Shown here piece by piece: positions 7,930 to 15,915 of a stretch of 20,001 bases of DNA. How positions within the stretch are numbered: position 1 is the stretch's first letter; each line of letters begins with the position of its first letter. The translations under genes and the position numbers were made by a program. Below the pieces are notes generated by a model. That model worked only from the letters and a program-made list of their open reading frames with translations, ran no database searches and had not been told where the DNA came from. Source of the DNA: JAVXNW01 sp036645575 (lineage in GTDB: Bacteria; Bacillota; Clostridia; Christensenellales; Aristaeellaceae); NCBI GenBank assembly GCA_036645575.1, contig JAVXNW010000049.1, forward strand, positions 1 to 20,001. Reading direction: 5' to 3'.

Positions 7930-8991
7930 TCAGTCGTACACGAGCAGCGCGATGTCGGGATCGTCGATGTTCTCGTAGGTGTACCACTTGGCGCCGGTGT
8001 CGACGTCTTCAACGGCTTCACCGGAAGCGGCCTTGTACGCCATTTCGACGGACTTAAAGCCGATGTTGTAGGGATCCTGCGTGACGGCGCCCACGAACCA
8101 CTGGTTGCGGACGGCGTTCTTCTGCGTGATGCCCGCGTCAAAGCCGGCAACGATCAGATCGGCGAAACGGCCACCATCGCCCAGCTCAGAGCCGTCGGCG
8201 GTAGCGGACAGCATCGCGCGCGCGGTGCCTTCGTTGGAGCAGAACACGGCCAGCAAGCCATCTTTGTTGAGCACCGCGTTGGCGGCGTTCACAAGGTCGC
8301 TGTCATTGGCGGTCGCGCCCACTTCGACGTGGATGATGATAGAGGGATTCTCAACCGGCGTGGCGTCCGCCCAAAGCGCATGGCCCTGTACGGAGACGGT
8401 GCCGATCGCGCCGGCCAGTTCCTTCATCTTGTTGACGAAGCCGGTGGTGCGGTAAGAGACGGACATGGAGGTCGCATCCTGAGACAGGCAGGCGATCGTC
8501 ATGGGCTTCTCGGGGGTCGCGGCGGTCAGCGCGGCTTTGAAAGCTTCAATTTCCATGAACTTCTCGGCGGCCAACGCGGCGGCGTTTTCGTTGTTGGTGG
8601 CGACGGTCGAACGGATGGCGCCTTCGGGCGCGTTCGGAACGCCGGAGTCAAAGCCGATGACGGGGATGTTCTGGGCAACGCACTCCTGGAGCTCGCCCAT
8701 GACAGACTCGGTGGACAGCGCCGCCAGCGCGATCGCGGCGGGTTTCTTGGCCATTTCGCCCTTCAGGGCTTCGACCTGCAGCGCGATGTCGGCTTCCGTG
8801 GGCGGTCCATAGTAGTACATTTCGACGCCATACTTCGCGGCGGCATCTTCACAGCCCTTGCGGACAGCCTGCCAGAAGGCGTGCTGTTCACCCTTGGAGA
8901 TGACGGAGATGTACATGCCGTCGGCGGACGCGGCAGCCGCGACGCCCAAGACCAGCACAAGCGCCAGAACCAGTGATAGAACTTTCTTCAT
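7930..8991 (-). CDS. Sugar ABC transporter substrate-binding protein (RbsB-like)
   Basis: It captures the substrate outside the membrane and delivers it to the permease. The 353 residues begin with a signal peptide (MKKVLSLVLALVLVLG, cleavage near ASA-DG), with no lipobox cysteine although most Gram-positive binding proteins are lipoproteins. The mature part is a Peripla_BP_4 type I fold: ISVISKGEQHAFWQ (28-41) with the aromatic ligand-pocket residue pattern, then PVIGFDSGV in the hinge region, and LIVAGFDAGITQ later. The ligand (pentose, hexose or polyol) cannot be read from sequence. It is the last gene of the operon. The ATG has AGGAGG 7-8 bases upstream. Confidence 0.92.
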   Translation of the reverse strand: MKKVLSLVLALVLVLGVAAAASADGMYISVISKGEQHAFWQAVRKGCEDAAAKYGVEMYYYGPPTEADIALQVEALKGEMAKKPAAIALAALSTESVMGELQECVAQNIPVIGFDSGVPNAPEGAIRSTVATNNENAAALAAEKFMEIEAFKAALTAATPEKPMTIACLSQDATSMSVSYRTTGFVNKMKELAGAIGTVSVQGHALWADATPVENPSIIIHVEVGATANDSDLVNAANAVLNKDGLLAVFCSNEGTARAMLSATADGSELGDGGRFADLIVAGFDAGITQKNAVRNQWFVGAVTQDPYNIGFKSVEMAYKAASGEAVEDVDTGAKWYTYENIDDPDIALLVYD

Positions 8992-9069
8992 ATGGATAGT
9001 CCTCCTTGCATTTTTATCTTAAGCGCGAACGCGCCTAAAACCGGATAAAGGGATGAGGATTTTGGCGGA

Positions 9070-10095
9070 TTAGGCCTTTTCGACCTCTTTGGTCTTGGCC
9101 TTGATCGAGGCGTTGTTGCGCATCTTGTCAAGCAGCACCGCGCCGATGACGACAAAGCCGGTGAAGAAGGTCTGGTAGTGGGCCTGCAGGCCCATCGAGG
9201 CAAGGCCGGTCTTCAGCGTCGCCATGATGAACACGCCGATCAGCGTGCCGATCATCGTGCCCGAGCCGCCCGACATCGAGGTGCCGCCAATGACGACGCC
9301 CGCGATCGCGTTCAGTTCCTGGCCGTTGCCGGTGCCCGGCAGAATGGTCGTGTAGGTCGCCGCGTAGAATATGCCCGCAATGCCGGCAAACAGCCCGCAC
9401 GTCGCGTACACCAGCATCTTCCAGCGATCCACGTTGACGCCCGACAGGCGCGCCGCCTCTTCATTGGAGCCGACCGCGAAGGTATAGCGGCCAAAGCGGG
9501 TCTTGTTGAGCAGGAACGCCGCCACGAGGAACGCGACCACCAGGTAGACCGCGCCGATCGGGAAGGAGTCCATGCGGTAAAATACCGTCTTGAACCAGCC
9601 GTTTTCGGTGCCAATCGTCGGGAAGTTCTGCGTGCGCACGTTCGCGATGATCGAGCCAAAGCCCTGGGAGACCAGCATGGTGCCCAGCGTTGCGATGAAC
9701 GGGGGCAGTTTGAGCTTGGCGACCATGAGGCCGTTGCAGGTGCCAAACGCAAGGCCGATCAGCGGGATCAGGCACAGCGCCAGCCACAGCGGGAAGCCCC
9801 ACGTCGTGTAGGCCACGCCGCCAATCAGCGCCGAGCAGATCATCACGGTGCCAATCGACAAGTCAATGCCGCCGGTGACGATGACGAACGTGACGCCAAA
9901 GGCCATAAAGCCTACGTAATAGGCCGACTCCAAGATGGTCTTGAGCGTGTAGACCGAGAAAAAGTTTTTGCCGAAGATGGCAAAAAAGATGTACAGAATG
10001 ACCAGCGCGGCGGGAGCCAGCAACTTTTGCGTGTCAAAGCGCCTGTGCGCGACCTGTCCCAGCGCATTTTGATTGTCTTGGACGTTGTTTCCCAT
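9070..10095 (-). CDS. Sugar ABC transporter permease (RbsC family)
   Basis: This is the membrane channel of a CUT2-type sugar importer. The 341 residues include roughly eight to ten hydrophobic segments from residue 24 on and the family signatures GGIDLSIGTVM and, in the loop that contacts the ATPase, NAIAGVVIGGTSMSGGSG. It is probably a homodimer in the complex, as in this family. Length and domain (BPD_transp_2) are normal. The ATG has GGAGGA about 6 bases upstream. It lies 28 bp after the ATPase gene and 78 bp before the binding-protein gene on the same strand, so the three form one operon. Confidence 0.95.
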   Translation of the reverse strand: MGNNVQDNQNALGQVAHRRFDTQKLLAPAALVILYIFFAIFGKNFFSVYTLKTILESAYYVGFMAFGVTFVIVTGGIDLSIGTVMICSALIGGVAYTTWGFPLWLALCLIPLIGLAFGTCNGLMVAKLKLPPFIATLGTMLVSQGFGSIIANVRTQNFPTIGTENGWFKTVFYRMDSFPIGAVYLVVAFLVAAFLLNKTRFGRYTFAVGSNEEAARLSGVNVDRWKMLVYATCGLFAGIAGIFYAATYTTILPGTGNGQELNAIAGVVIGGTSMSGGSGTMIGTLIGVFIMATLKTGLASMGLQAHYQTFFTGFVVIGAVLLDKMRNNASIKAKTKEVEKA

Positions 10096-10123
10096 AATAA
10101 TTCCTCCTCAGCTTGTCGGCGAT

Positions 10124-11632
10124 TTATGCGCCCGGCGTCGCAAGCAGCATGATCTTTTCCTGCGTCGCTTCCGCGATGTCCACAATGCCGGTCAGTTCCC
10201 CTTCGCACATGACCGCGATCCGGTCCGACATACGCAATAACTCCGGCATTTCGGAGGAAATCATAATGATCGACTTGCCTTGCTTCGCCAACTGATTCAT
10301 CAGCTTGTAGATTTCACTCTTTGCGCCCACGTCGATGCCGCGCGTCGGCTCATCGAAGATCAACACGTCGCAGTCGCGCACCAGCCACTTGGCCACGACC
10401 ACCTTTTGCTGATTGCCGCCCGACAGCGACATCACCTGCGTGTCCACCGTCGGGGTCTTGATGTTGATGTGGTTTTTGTACTCGTGGGCGGTCTGGCGAA
10501 TCTTCTGATCGTCCACGACCACGCGGCCGGAAAACTCGTCAAGCGTCGGAAGCGCCACGTTGTCGGCAACCGACAGCCCCAAGCACAGCCCGTATTGCTT
10601 TCTGTCCTCCGACAGATATCCGATGCCCGCCTTGACCGCGTCGTTCGGGGTCTTGATCGTTACCGGTGCGCCCTTGACCAGAATCTGGCCGCTTGAAAGC
10701 CTGTCCGCGCCGCACACCAGACGCATCGTCTCGGTGCGCCCCGCGCCCATCAGCCCCGCAAAGCCCAGAATCTCGCCCTTTTTCAGCGTAAAGGAGACGT
10801 GATCCACGTCCTTGCTCACCAAATCAATGGCCTCTAAGACCACCGGCGCGCCTTCGGGAACGGTCGAAGCGGTCTTGGGTTGTTCGTAAATGACGCGGCC
10901 GACCATCATCGAGATGATCTCGTCCATCGTGACGTCCGCCATATTCCGCGTGTCCACGTACTGGCCGTCGCGCATGACCGTGATGCGGTCGGCGATCTGG
11001 CGCAGTTCGTCCATGCGGTGGGAGATGTAGACGATGCCCACGCCCTTGGCCTTGAGGTCGCGGATGAAGCGGAACAAATCCTGAATCTCGTTCTCGGTGA
11101 GCGCGGCGGAGGGTTCGTCCATGATCAAAATGCGCGTCTTCTCAAAGGAGAGCGCCTTGGCGATCTCGACCATCTGCTGCTTGGCGACCGTGAGCGTGCC
11201 CACCTTCGTGGTCGCGCCAATCTCCAGATTGAGGCCGTTCAGTAGGTCGGTAGCCATCTGGTTCTGCTTGCGCTTGTCTAGCTGAAAGCCCTTCATGGGC
11301 TCGCGTCCGATGTAGATGTTCTCGGCCACCGTCAAATCGCGCATCAGGTTGAGCTCTTGATGAATGATCGAAATGCCCAGCGCCTGTGCCTCGCGCGTGT
11401 CCCGGATGGTCACGGGCTTTCCGTCGATGAATATCTCGCCGCCGTCTTTCTGATAGACGCCCGTCAACACCTTCATCAGCGTGGATTTGCCCGCACCGTT
11501 CTCGCCGACCAGGGCGACGACCTCGCCCGCGTTCAGCTCGAACTGGCAGTTCTTCAGCGCGTGTACGCCCGGAAACATCTTCTCAATGCCCGTCATACGC
11601 ACGAGCGCTTCGTGCGCGCCTTGCTCCTGCAT
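10124..11632 (-). CDS. Sugar ABC transporter ATP-binding protein (RbsA/MglA family)
   Basis: It drives sugar import with two fused ABC domains in 502 residues, as in RbsA and MglA. Domain 1 has Walker A GENGAGKS (43-50), Q-loop Gln92, the family's atypical signature LTVAKQQ (147-153), Walker B ILIMDEP (168-174) and H-loop His205. Domain 2 has a degenerate Walker A GLMGAGRT (293-300) but a canonical signature LSGGNQQK (403-410) and Walker B VLIFDEP (423-429). This asymmetry is normal for the family. The ATG follows GAGGTGA with 4-5 bases of spacing. It is the first gene of the operon and diverges from the LacI-type regulator. Confidence 0.96.
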   Translation of the reverse strand: MQEQGAHEALVRMTGIEKMFPGVHALKNCQFELNAGEVVALVGENGAGKSTLMKVLTGVYQKDGGEIFIDGKPVTIRDTREAQALGISIIHQELNLMRDLTVAENIYIGREPMKGFQLDKRKQNQMATDLLNGLNLEIGATTKVGTLTVAKQQMVEIAKALSFEKTRILIMDEPSAALTENEIQDLFRFIRDLKAKGVGIVYISHRMDELRQIADRITVMRDGQYVDTRNMADVTMDEIISMMVGRVIYEQPKTASTVPEGAPVVLEAIDLVSKDVDHVSFTLKKGEILGFAGLMGAGRTETMRLVCGADRLSSGQILVKGAPVTIKTPNDAVKAGIGYLSEDRKQYGLCLGLSVADNVALPTLDEFSGRVVVDDQKIRQTAHEYKNHINIKTPTVDTQVMSLSGGNQQKVVVAKWLVRDCDVLIFDEPTRGIDVGAKSEIYKLMNQLAKQGKSIIMISSEMPELLRMSDRIAVMCEGELTGIVDIAEATQEKIMLLATPGA

Positions 11633-11689
11633 GGGGTCACCTCAATTCTGCGTCGTTGCTGTGAAATAATCTGTTAAGATGGTGCATAT

Positions 11690-11718
11690 AAAATACCACA
11701 GTTTCGCGCAATTGTCAA
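11690..11718 (-). promoter_or_regulatory. Candidate proximal promoter (P2) of the ABC operon
   Basis: On the minus strand TTGACA (11718-11713) is followed after 17 bases by TATTTT (11695-11690). The -35 is perfect and the -10 matches weakly. It lies about 60 bp upstream of the ATPase start. It sits between the arms of the GTTTCGCGCA/TGCGCGAAAC inverted repeat, one arm of which overlaps the P1 operator. Confidence 0.5.
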
Positions 11719-11750
11719 CGCCCTATGCGAATGAAAAGCGTGCGCGAAAC
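11701..11750. repeat. 10-bp inverted repeat around promoter P2
   Basis: GTTTCGCGCA (11701-11710) and TGCGCGAAAC (11741-11750) are perfect reverse complements separated by 30 bp. The separation is about three helical turns between arms, which would put both on one face of the DNA, compatible with cooperative binding of a dimeric regulator or a small loop. Confidence 0.6.
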
Positions 11751-11757
11751 GTTCTTT
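11741..11757. promoter_or_regulatory. LacI-type operator candidate at the ABC promoter
   Basis: The core GAAACGTTCT (11746-11755) has the central AACGTT palindrome and CG centre typical of LacI/RbsR/PurR-family operators (GAAACGTTTC-like). It coincides with the predicted P1 start site. The neighbouring TGCGCGAAAC also pairs with GTTTCGCGCA at 11701-11710, offering a second half site. Confidence 0.55.
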
Positions 11758-11761
11758 GATT

Positions 11762-11790
11762 AGTATAGCATCTGCAAACAGGCATGTCAA
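11762..11790 (-). promoter_or_regulatory. Main promoter (P1) of the ABC operon
   Basis: On the minus strand TTGACA (11790-11785) and TATACT (11767-11762) are 17 bases apart, a near-consensus housekeeping promoter. The predicted start is near 11755, inside the operator-like palindrome at 11741-11757, so a bound repressor would block initiation. Confidence 0.75.
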
Positions 11791-11907
11791 TGGGGATTTG
11801 AGAAGAAAATATGTTTTATATACCCAATATAAGCACTAAACGGAGGACATTAGCGATAACAATTTCTGGAAGAGGCGGACTTGCGGCATAAACGCACGCA
11901 ATAAGGG

Positions 11908-11937
11908 TTGACAAAGCACGATTTGCCTTGCTATAAT
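11908..11937 (+). promoter_or_regulatory. Promoter of the LacI-type regulator gene
   Basis: TTGACA (11908-11913) and TATAAT (11932-11937), both perfect consensus, are 18 bases apart on the plus strand. The predicted start near 11944 lies within the CGAAAGGTTTCG palindrome, and the gene begins about 30 bases further on. Confidence 0.82.
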
Positions 11938-11940
11938 AAG

Positions 11941-11952
11941 CGAAAGGTTTCG
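11941..11952. promoter_or_regulatory. LacI-type operator candidate at the regulator's own promoter
   Basis: CGAAAGGTTTCG has perfect CGAAA/TTTCG arms and differs by one base from the GAAACGTTTC-type operator. It overlaps the predicted transcription start, so autorepression is likely. It resembles the site at the divergent ABC promoter. Confidence 0.55.
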
Positions 11953-11974
11953 TTTAAGAGGGGAGGCGGTGCGA

Positions 11975-12985
11975 TTGGCCACCATGAAGGACGTGTCACG
12001 GTGCACAGGCCTCTCGATTTCGACGATTTCAAAGTACATCAACGGTGGAAACGTGCTGGCCAAAAATCAGGCGCTCATCGGCGACGCGATTCAAACGCTC
12101 AACTTCAAGGTCAACCGTCAGGCGCGCTCGCTCAAGACCAACCGGACGATGACGGTGGGCATATTGCTGCCGGCGCTGGACATATCGTTTTTTGCGGGCA
12201 TTGTGGCGGACGTGGAGGCGCGCCTTTTTAAGGAAGGCTACAACGCGATCATCTGCTCGTTTGACCACGACCCGGCGCAGGAGGCGCGCAAGCTGGCCTT
12301 TTTGATCGACCAACAGGTGGACGGGCTGATCCTGGTCGCGGAACACATGACCGCGCTTAAACTGCGCGAGGCGCTTGCCCAGCGCGAGCGCGTGACGCCC
12401 ACGGTGCTGCTGGACCGCTTTGTCGAGGGGATCCAGAGCGACTATGTGCTGGTGGACAACGTGCGCGTGTGCGAATTGGCGACCGAACAATTTATCCTCT
12501 ATGGGCACAAGCGCATCGGCCTCATCATGGGGCCGCCCGCCATCTCCACCGCGCGCGAGCGCTTGGCGGGCTATAGCGCGGCGCTTTGCGCAAGCGGGAT
12601 CGACCCATGCCCTGATTTGGTCAAGGTGGGCGACTACTCGGTCAACGCGGGCTATCGCCTCTTTGGCGAGCTCATCGACATGCCGAACCCGCCGACCGCG
12701 ATCCTGTCCACCAACTACGAAATGACGCTGGGCGCGGTCACCGCCGCCTACGAGCGCAACCTCAAGATCCCGAGCGAAATTTCCTTCATCGGCTACGACG
12801 ATCCGCAGCTCACCCAGATCATCAAGCCCCCGATCACCATCGTGCTCCAGCCCACTGCCCAGATCGCGGCGACCACTGCGGAGCTGCTACTCAAGCGGAT
12901 GCACGGCGACTATTCCGGCTTCCCCCACGCGGCGCCGCTCAAGGCCAGCTTGATGCTCAACGAGTCGATCGCGCGAATCAAATAG
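11975..12985 (+). CDS. LacI family transcriptional regulator
   Basis: This is a DNA-binding repressor whose C-terminal domain senses a small molecule, almost certainly the sugar imported by the divergent ABC operon. The 336 residues comprise an N-terminal helix-turn-helix (MKDVSRCTGLSISTISKYI, about 4-22), the hinge helix around RQARSLKTNRT, and a periplasmic-binding-protein-like domain starting at VGILLPALD with later VDGLILVAEH and ISFIGYDDPQ. I chose TTG 11975, eight bases after GGGAGG (11961-11966), giving the family-typical MATMKDV start. GTG 11969 is too close to the RBS and ATG 11984 is 17 bases away; both remain possible. A palindrome at its promoter suggests autorepression. It converges on the tyrosine phosphatase gene and shares its terminator. 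Confidence 0.92.
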   Translation: MATMKDVSRCTGLSISTISKYINGGNVLAKNQALIGDAIQTLNFKVNRQARSLKTNRTMTVGILLPALDISFFAGIVADVEARLFKEGYNAIICSFDHDPAQEARKLAFLIDQQVDGLILVAEHMTALKLREALAQRERVTPTVLLDRFVEGIQSDYVLVDNVRVCELATEQFILYGHKRIGLIMGPPAISTARERLAGYSAALCASGIDPCPDLVKVGDYSVNAGYRLFGELIDMPNPPTAILSTNYEMTLGAVTAAYERNLKIPSEISFIGYDDPQLTQIIKPPITIVLQPTAQIAATTAELLLKRMHGDYSGFPHAAPLKASLMLNESIARIK

Positions 12986-13031
12986 CGCCGAAAAGGCTCG
13001 CCCCGCAAGCACTGAAAAGGAATAATAGGAG

Positions 13032-13070
13032 AAAAAACCGCCGCCGTATTCGCTTGATACGGGGCGGTTT
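13032..13070 (-). terminator. Intrinsic terminator between lacI-type gene and phosphatase gene
   Basis: Left arm 13035-13049 and right arm 13057-13070 pair over 14 bp with one bulged G (13043) and a 7-base loop. Read on the minus strand, the stem is followed by TTTTTT (13037-13032), so it is a good terminator for the isc-hflX-phosphatase transcript. On the plus strand only TTT follows, so it would act weakly for the LacI-type gene that ends 49 bases away. Confidence 0.85.
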
Positions 13071-13093
13071 GGCGTCAAAAGCGCCCCTTTGCG

Positions 13094-13128
13094 GGGATGC
13101 GCGGCCTCTTTGGCGGGATGCGCGGCCT
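13094..13128. repeat. Short tandem direct repeat
   Basis: GGGATGCGCGGCCT occurs at 13094-13107 and 13115-13128, a 21-bp period, in the 98-bp gap between the terminator and the phosphatase stop. No function is apparent. Confidence 0.6.
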
Positions 13129-13168
13129 TTGCGCGCCCAAAGGAACGCGGCGCGATTTTCCTGCGCGC

Positions 13169-14011
13169 TTAGCGCAAATACATCTCCCGAAGCTGCGCGA
13201 TGTGCGCTTGGGTGAGTCCGAGGCCGTCTTCGGCGGTCAGGAAGGCCGGAACCGAGCCGTATTGCGCGCAGAGCACGTCGAGCAGGTGGGTCATGAAGGC
13301 GGGATTTACGCCGATCAGCACCTTGATCCCATCGATCGTGGCCGCGTCTAGGCCGTTTGCGCGGGTCTGCGCGCACATCTTTTCGATGAGCGGCGCGTTA
13401 AAGCGATTGGTCAACGCAAAATCCGACAGGAGAATCGCCCGATCCGCGCCCAACGCGGAAAGCAGCAGCATGGCCGCGACGCCGGTTCGATCCTTTCCGC
13501 CGGTGCAGTGCCAGAGCGTCGCGCCGTCGCGATTGTCCAGGAGCACCTGAAAAAAAGCGCGCAGCCCCACCTTGGCGGTGGGCGTGTTCAGCATCGAAAG
13601 GTAGAAGTTGTATCCCGGAAGACCGCTTTGCACCATCGACGTGAGGGTGGATAGCGGATTCTCGCCATAGATGCCGGTGATGGCGCGTGATGCGCTCGAC
13701 GCGCCCGCGCCCGCCAGCAGGTCGATGGCGGTGAGCGTCACGCCGGGCAGCGCGGGATCGGGTCGCACGGCGATTTCGGCTGCGGTTCGCAGATCCACCA
13801 CCTGCGTCAGGTGGTAGACGCGCTTCAGCCGCGCGAGGTCGGCGGCGGTCGCCTTCGCAAGGCTTCCGCTGCGCAGCAACAGCCCGTCTTTGACCGTGCG
13901 GCCGCCCGCGCAGGGATAGCCGCCCAACTGTCGCGCGTTTTCGACCGATTCAAGGTCGAGGGTTTGGGTGGATTTTGAAAACAGATGGGGTTGTACGGGC
14001 AAGAAAAACAC
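13169..14011 (-). CDS. Protein tyrosine/serine phosphatase family protein
   Basis: The 280-residue protein has the Cys-x5-Arg phosphatase loop HCTGGKDRTG (168-177; Cys169, Arg175) and the conserved N-terminal NARQLGGY (25-32) and VVDLRTAAE (71-79), as in the Y_phosphatase3 family (MptpB/LipA-like relatives). It has no signal peptide, so it is probably cytoplasmic; the substrate, a phosphoprotein or phosphoinositide, is unknown. The GTG at 14011 is very close to GAGGAG (2 bases); TTG 14002, three codons in, has better spacing and would also preserve the domain. It lies 60 bp after hflX and probably ends that transcript. Confidence 0.85.
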   Translation of the reverse strand: MFFLPVQPHLFSKSTQTLDLESVENARQLGGYPCAGGRTVKDGLLLRSGSLAKATAADLARLKRVYHLTQVVDLRTAAEIAVRPDPALPGVTLTAIDLLAGAGASSASRAITGIYGENPLSTLTSMVQSGLPGYNFYLSMLNTPTAKVGLRAFFQVLLDNRDGATLWHCTGGKDRTGVAAMLLLSALGADRAILLSDFALTNRFNAPLIEKMCAQTRANGLDAATIDGIKVLIGVNPAFMTHLLDVLCAQYGSVPAFLTAEDGLGLTQAHIAQLREMYLR

Positions 14012-14071
14012 CTCTCCTCAGCGCGCGATGCGGGTAAATTGGCCGTGCGCCATTGCCCCTTGGCGGTGGCG

Positions 14072-15835
14072 TTACGCCTCGAGCAATTTCGTCACTTGGC
14101 GGTAGAGCGCCGCGTCCACTTGGCAGACGACCCGGACGCCCTCGTCTTCGTAGACTTGGCTGATGATCAGGCCGCGCTCGTGCACCAGATTGAGCGCCCC
14201 GCCCTTGTGATAGGGGATCAGCCAGGTCGCCGTCATGCGCAATTTCGCGATCCGCTGCGCGATCTCATCCTTCAGCCGGTCAAGCCCGGTGCCCTCCTTG
14301 GCCGAGATCAAAATCGCGCCCTTTGGCTCAAATTCGCCTTCGATGTCCACCTGATCCACCTTGTTGAGCGCCTCGATCACGGGCTTGTCCTGCGCGCCCA
14401 GTTCCGCGAGCACCTCGTACACCACCGCGCGCTCCGCCATGTAGTGCGGCGACGACACGTCCGATACGATCACCAGCAGATCCGCCTCGAGCGCCTCTTC
14501 CAGCGTCGATTTGAACGCCTCCACCAGTTGGTGCGGGAGCTTTTTGATGAAGCCGACCGTGTCCACCAGCAGGCACGCCCGGTTTTCGGGCAGCGCCAGC
14601 TTGCGCACCACCGGATCGAGCGTCGCAAACAGCTTGTCCTCGACAAGGACGTCGGAGCCCGACAGCGCGTTGAGCAGCGAGCTCTTGCCGGCGTTGGTGT
14701 ACCCCACGAGCGCGACGGTCAGCTGATCCTGCTTGGTGCGCCGCGCCCGGCGCATCGTGCGCTGCTTGGACAGTTCCACAAGCTCCGCGCGCAGGTCGTC
14801 GATCCGCTCCCGAACGCGCCGGCGATCCACCTCGAGCTGCGATTCGCCCGGGCCGCGCGTGCCGATGCCGCCGCCCAGTCGCGACATGGCCAGATCCAGC
14901 CCCAGCCCGCTCAGCCGAGGCAGCCGATATTTCATCTGCGCAAGCTCTACCTGCAACTTGCCCTCGCGGCTCTGGGCGCGCATCGCAAAGATGTCCAGAA
15001 TCAGCGCCGTCCGGTCGATCACGCGCGCGCCGGTCGCCTTTTCGAGGTTGCGCTGCTGCGAGCCCTTCAGTTCGTCGTCCACGATCACCAGATCGATCTC
15101 CTGCGCCTGCACGACGAGCGCAAGCTCCTCGGCCTTGCCGCTTCCGATATACGTCGAGGAATCCGGCTTCTGCCGATGCTGGAGCACCCGCTCGGTCACG
15201 ATCGCGCCCGCCGTCGCGGCCAATTGCGACAGCTCCTCCAGCGAGTCCTCGCTGTCAATCGACACGAGCAGCGCCTTCTCCGCGTGTTCCACCACGTCCA
15301 GCTGCTTGAGCGCCTCTTCCACCCGGCGATCCGCCAGGTCGATCTCGTGCAGCCACATCTCCTGCGGAATGCGTCCCGGCTTTACCGGTCCAAATGAGAC
15401 GATCGACAGCTTGTCATAGGCCGCGTCGCCCAAAAACGCCGCGCTGATCCCGGTCGCCTGACCGTCTTCGACGCCCACCGCGCACATCGCGTCGAACCGG
15501 AGCAGCCGAAGCGCCTGCTCGTCGATGTCTGACAGGCGCGAATCCCCGCCCGGATGCGTGTGAATGCAGCGAATGCCGCTCAACCTGTCCAGATTGCGGC
15601 GCATGTGCCGCGCGGGCAGACCCACGCTCGCGATCGAGCCGACCGCGATCTCAATCACGCTGCCGTCGCGCGTCAGATAGACCATCAGCTCGCGGTTGAC
15701 CTGCGCGGTAAACCGAACCAACAGTTGCAGCAGCCGATCCGGCAAAAAATCCTCGCGGCCAAAGTCCGCGTCATATAGTTTTTCCAGTTCCTCCAGCAGT
15801 ACGTCGCGTATGCCTTGGGTATTTCCTTGAATCAT
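14072..15835 (-). CDS. hflX: HflX family GTPase with N-terminal JAMM/RadC-like domain
   Basis: HflX is a ribosome-associated GTPase that splits or rescues stalled 70S ribosomes under stress. The HflX core begins near residue 189 and has the glycine-rich GGGIGTRGPGESQLE (321-335), P-loop GYTNAGKS (378-385), G3 DTVGF (425-429), G4 NKVD (491-494) and G5 SAKEG (511-515). The first ~185 of 587 residues are extra compared with the ~430-residue E. coli protein. They contain HTHPGGDSRLSDID (92-105), matching the JAMM pattern His-x-His-x7-Ser-x2-Asp (His92, His94, Ser102, Asp105), with candidate Glu49 in NRELMVYL. I chose ATG 15835 because GGAGGG lies 5 bases upstream; ATG 15847 has no RBS. It follows iscU by 80 bp. 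Confidence 0.93.
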   Translation of the reverse strand: MIQGNTQGIRDVLLEELEKLYDADFGREDFLPDRLLQLLVRFTAQVNRELMVYLTRDGSVIEIAVGSIASVGLPARHMRRNLDRLSGIRCIHTHPGGDSRLSDIDEQALRLLRFDAMCAVGVEDGQATGISAAFLGDAAYDKLSIVSFGPVKPGRIPQEMWLHEIDLADRRVEEALKQLDVVEHAEKALLVSIDSEDSLEELSQLAATAGAIVTERVLQHRQKPDSSTYIGSGKAEELALVVQAQEIDLVIVDDELKGSQQRNLEKATGARVIDRTALILDIFAMRAQSREGKLQVELAQMKYRLPRLSGLGLDLAMSRLGGGIGTRGPGESQLEVDRRRVRERIDDLRAELVELSKQRTMRRARRTKQDQLTVALVGYTNAGKSSLLNALSGSDVLVEDKLFATLDPVVRKLALPENRACLLVDTVGFIKKLPHQLVEAFKSTLEEALEADLLVIVSDVSSPHYMAERAVVYEVLAELGAQDKPVIEALNKVDQVDIEGEFEPKGAILISAKEGTGLDRLKDEIAQRIAKLRMTATWLIPYHKGGALNLVHERGLIISQVYEDEGVRVVCQVDAALYRQVTKLLEA

Positions 15836-15872
15836 TCTGCCCTCCATGCCTGGTCACGCCGGGTGTCGGGGA

Positions 15873-15895
15873 GCCGCTTCAATCGCCTGAGCGGC
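15873..15895. repeat. Hairpin in the iscU-hflX gap
   Basis: GCCGCT (15873-15878) and AGCGGC (15890-15895) could form a 6-bp stem in the 80-bp gap between iscU and hflX. No T-tract follows on the minus strand, so it is at most a weak attenuator or processing site. Confidence 0.35.
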
Positions 15896-15915
15896 GCGGT
15901 CGGGCGCAGTGCCCC

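Larger units (their letters stand above)
11633..11974. other. Divergent control region between ABC operon and lacI-type gene
   Basis: This 342-bp stretch is clearly AT-richer than its surroundings and encodes nothing convincing. It contains two minus-strand promoter candidates for the transporter, one plus-strand promoter for the regulator, operator-like palindromes at two of the predicted start sites, and a 10-bp inverted repeat whose arms are 30 bp apart. Between about 11800 and 11900 I see nothing further. Confidence 0.8.

Noticed and set aside
7733..7987. Extended N-terminus of the transglutaminase-like protein
   Set aside because: The extension is Arg-rich, runs across the ABC operon terminator and would bury a clear signal peptide.
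11730..11750. CcpA cre site
   Set aside because: TGAAAAGCGTGC has one base too many to fit the TGNAARCG-type consensus; the adjacent GAAACGTTCT fits a local LacI-type operator better.
13985..15397. Long plus-strand open frame (470 codons) opposite hflX
   Set aside because: It is antisense to a clear GTPase gene, rich in Arg/His/Leu as expected from GC-biased codons read backwards, and shows no domain.
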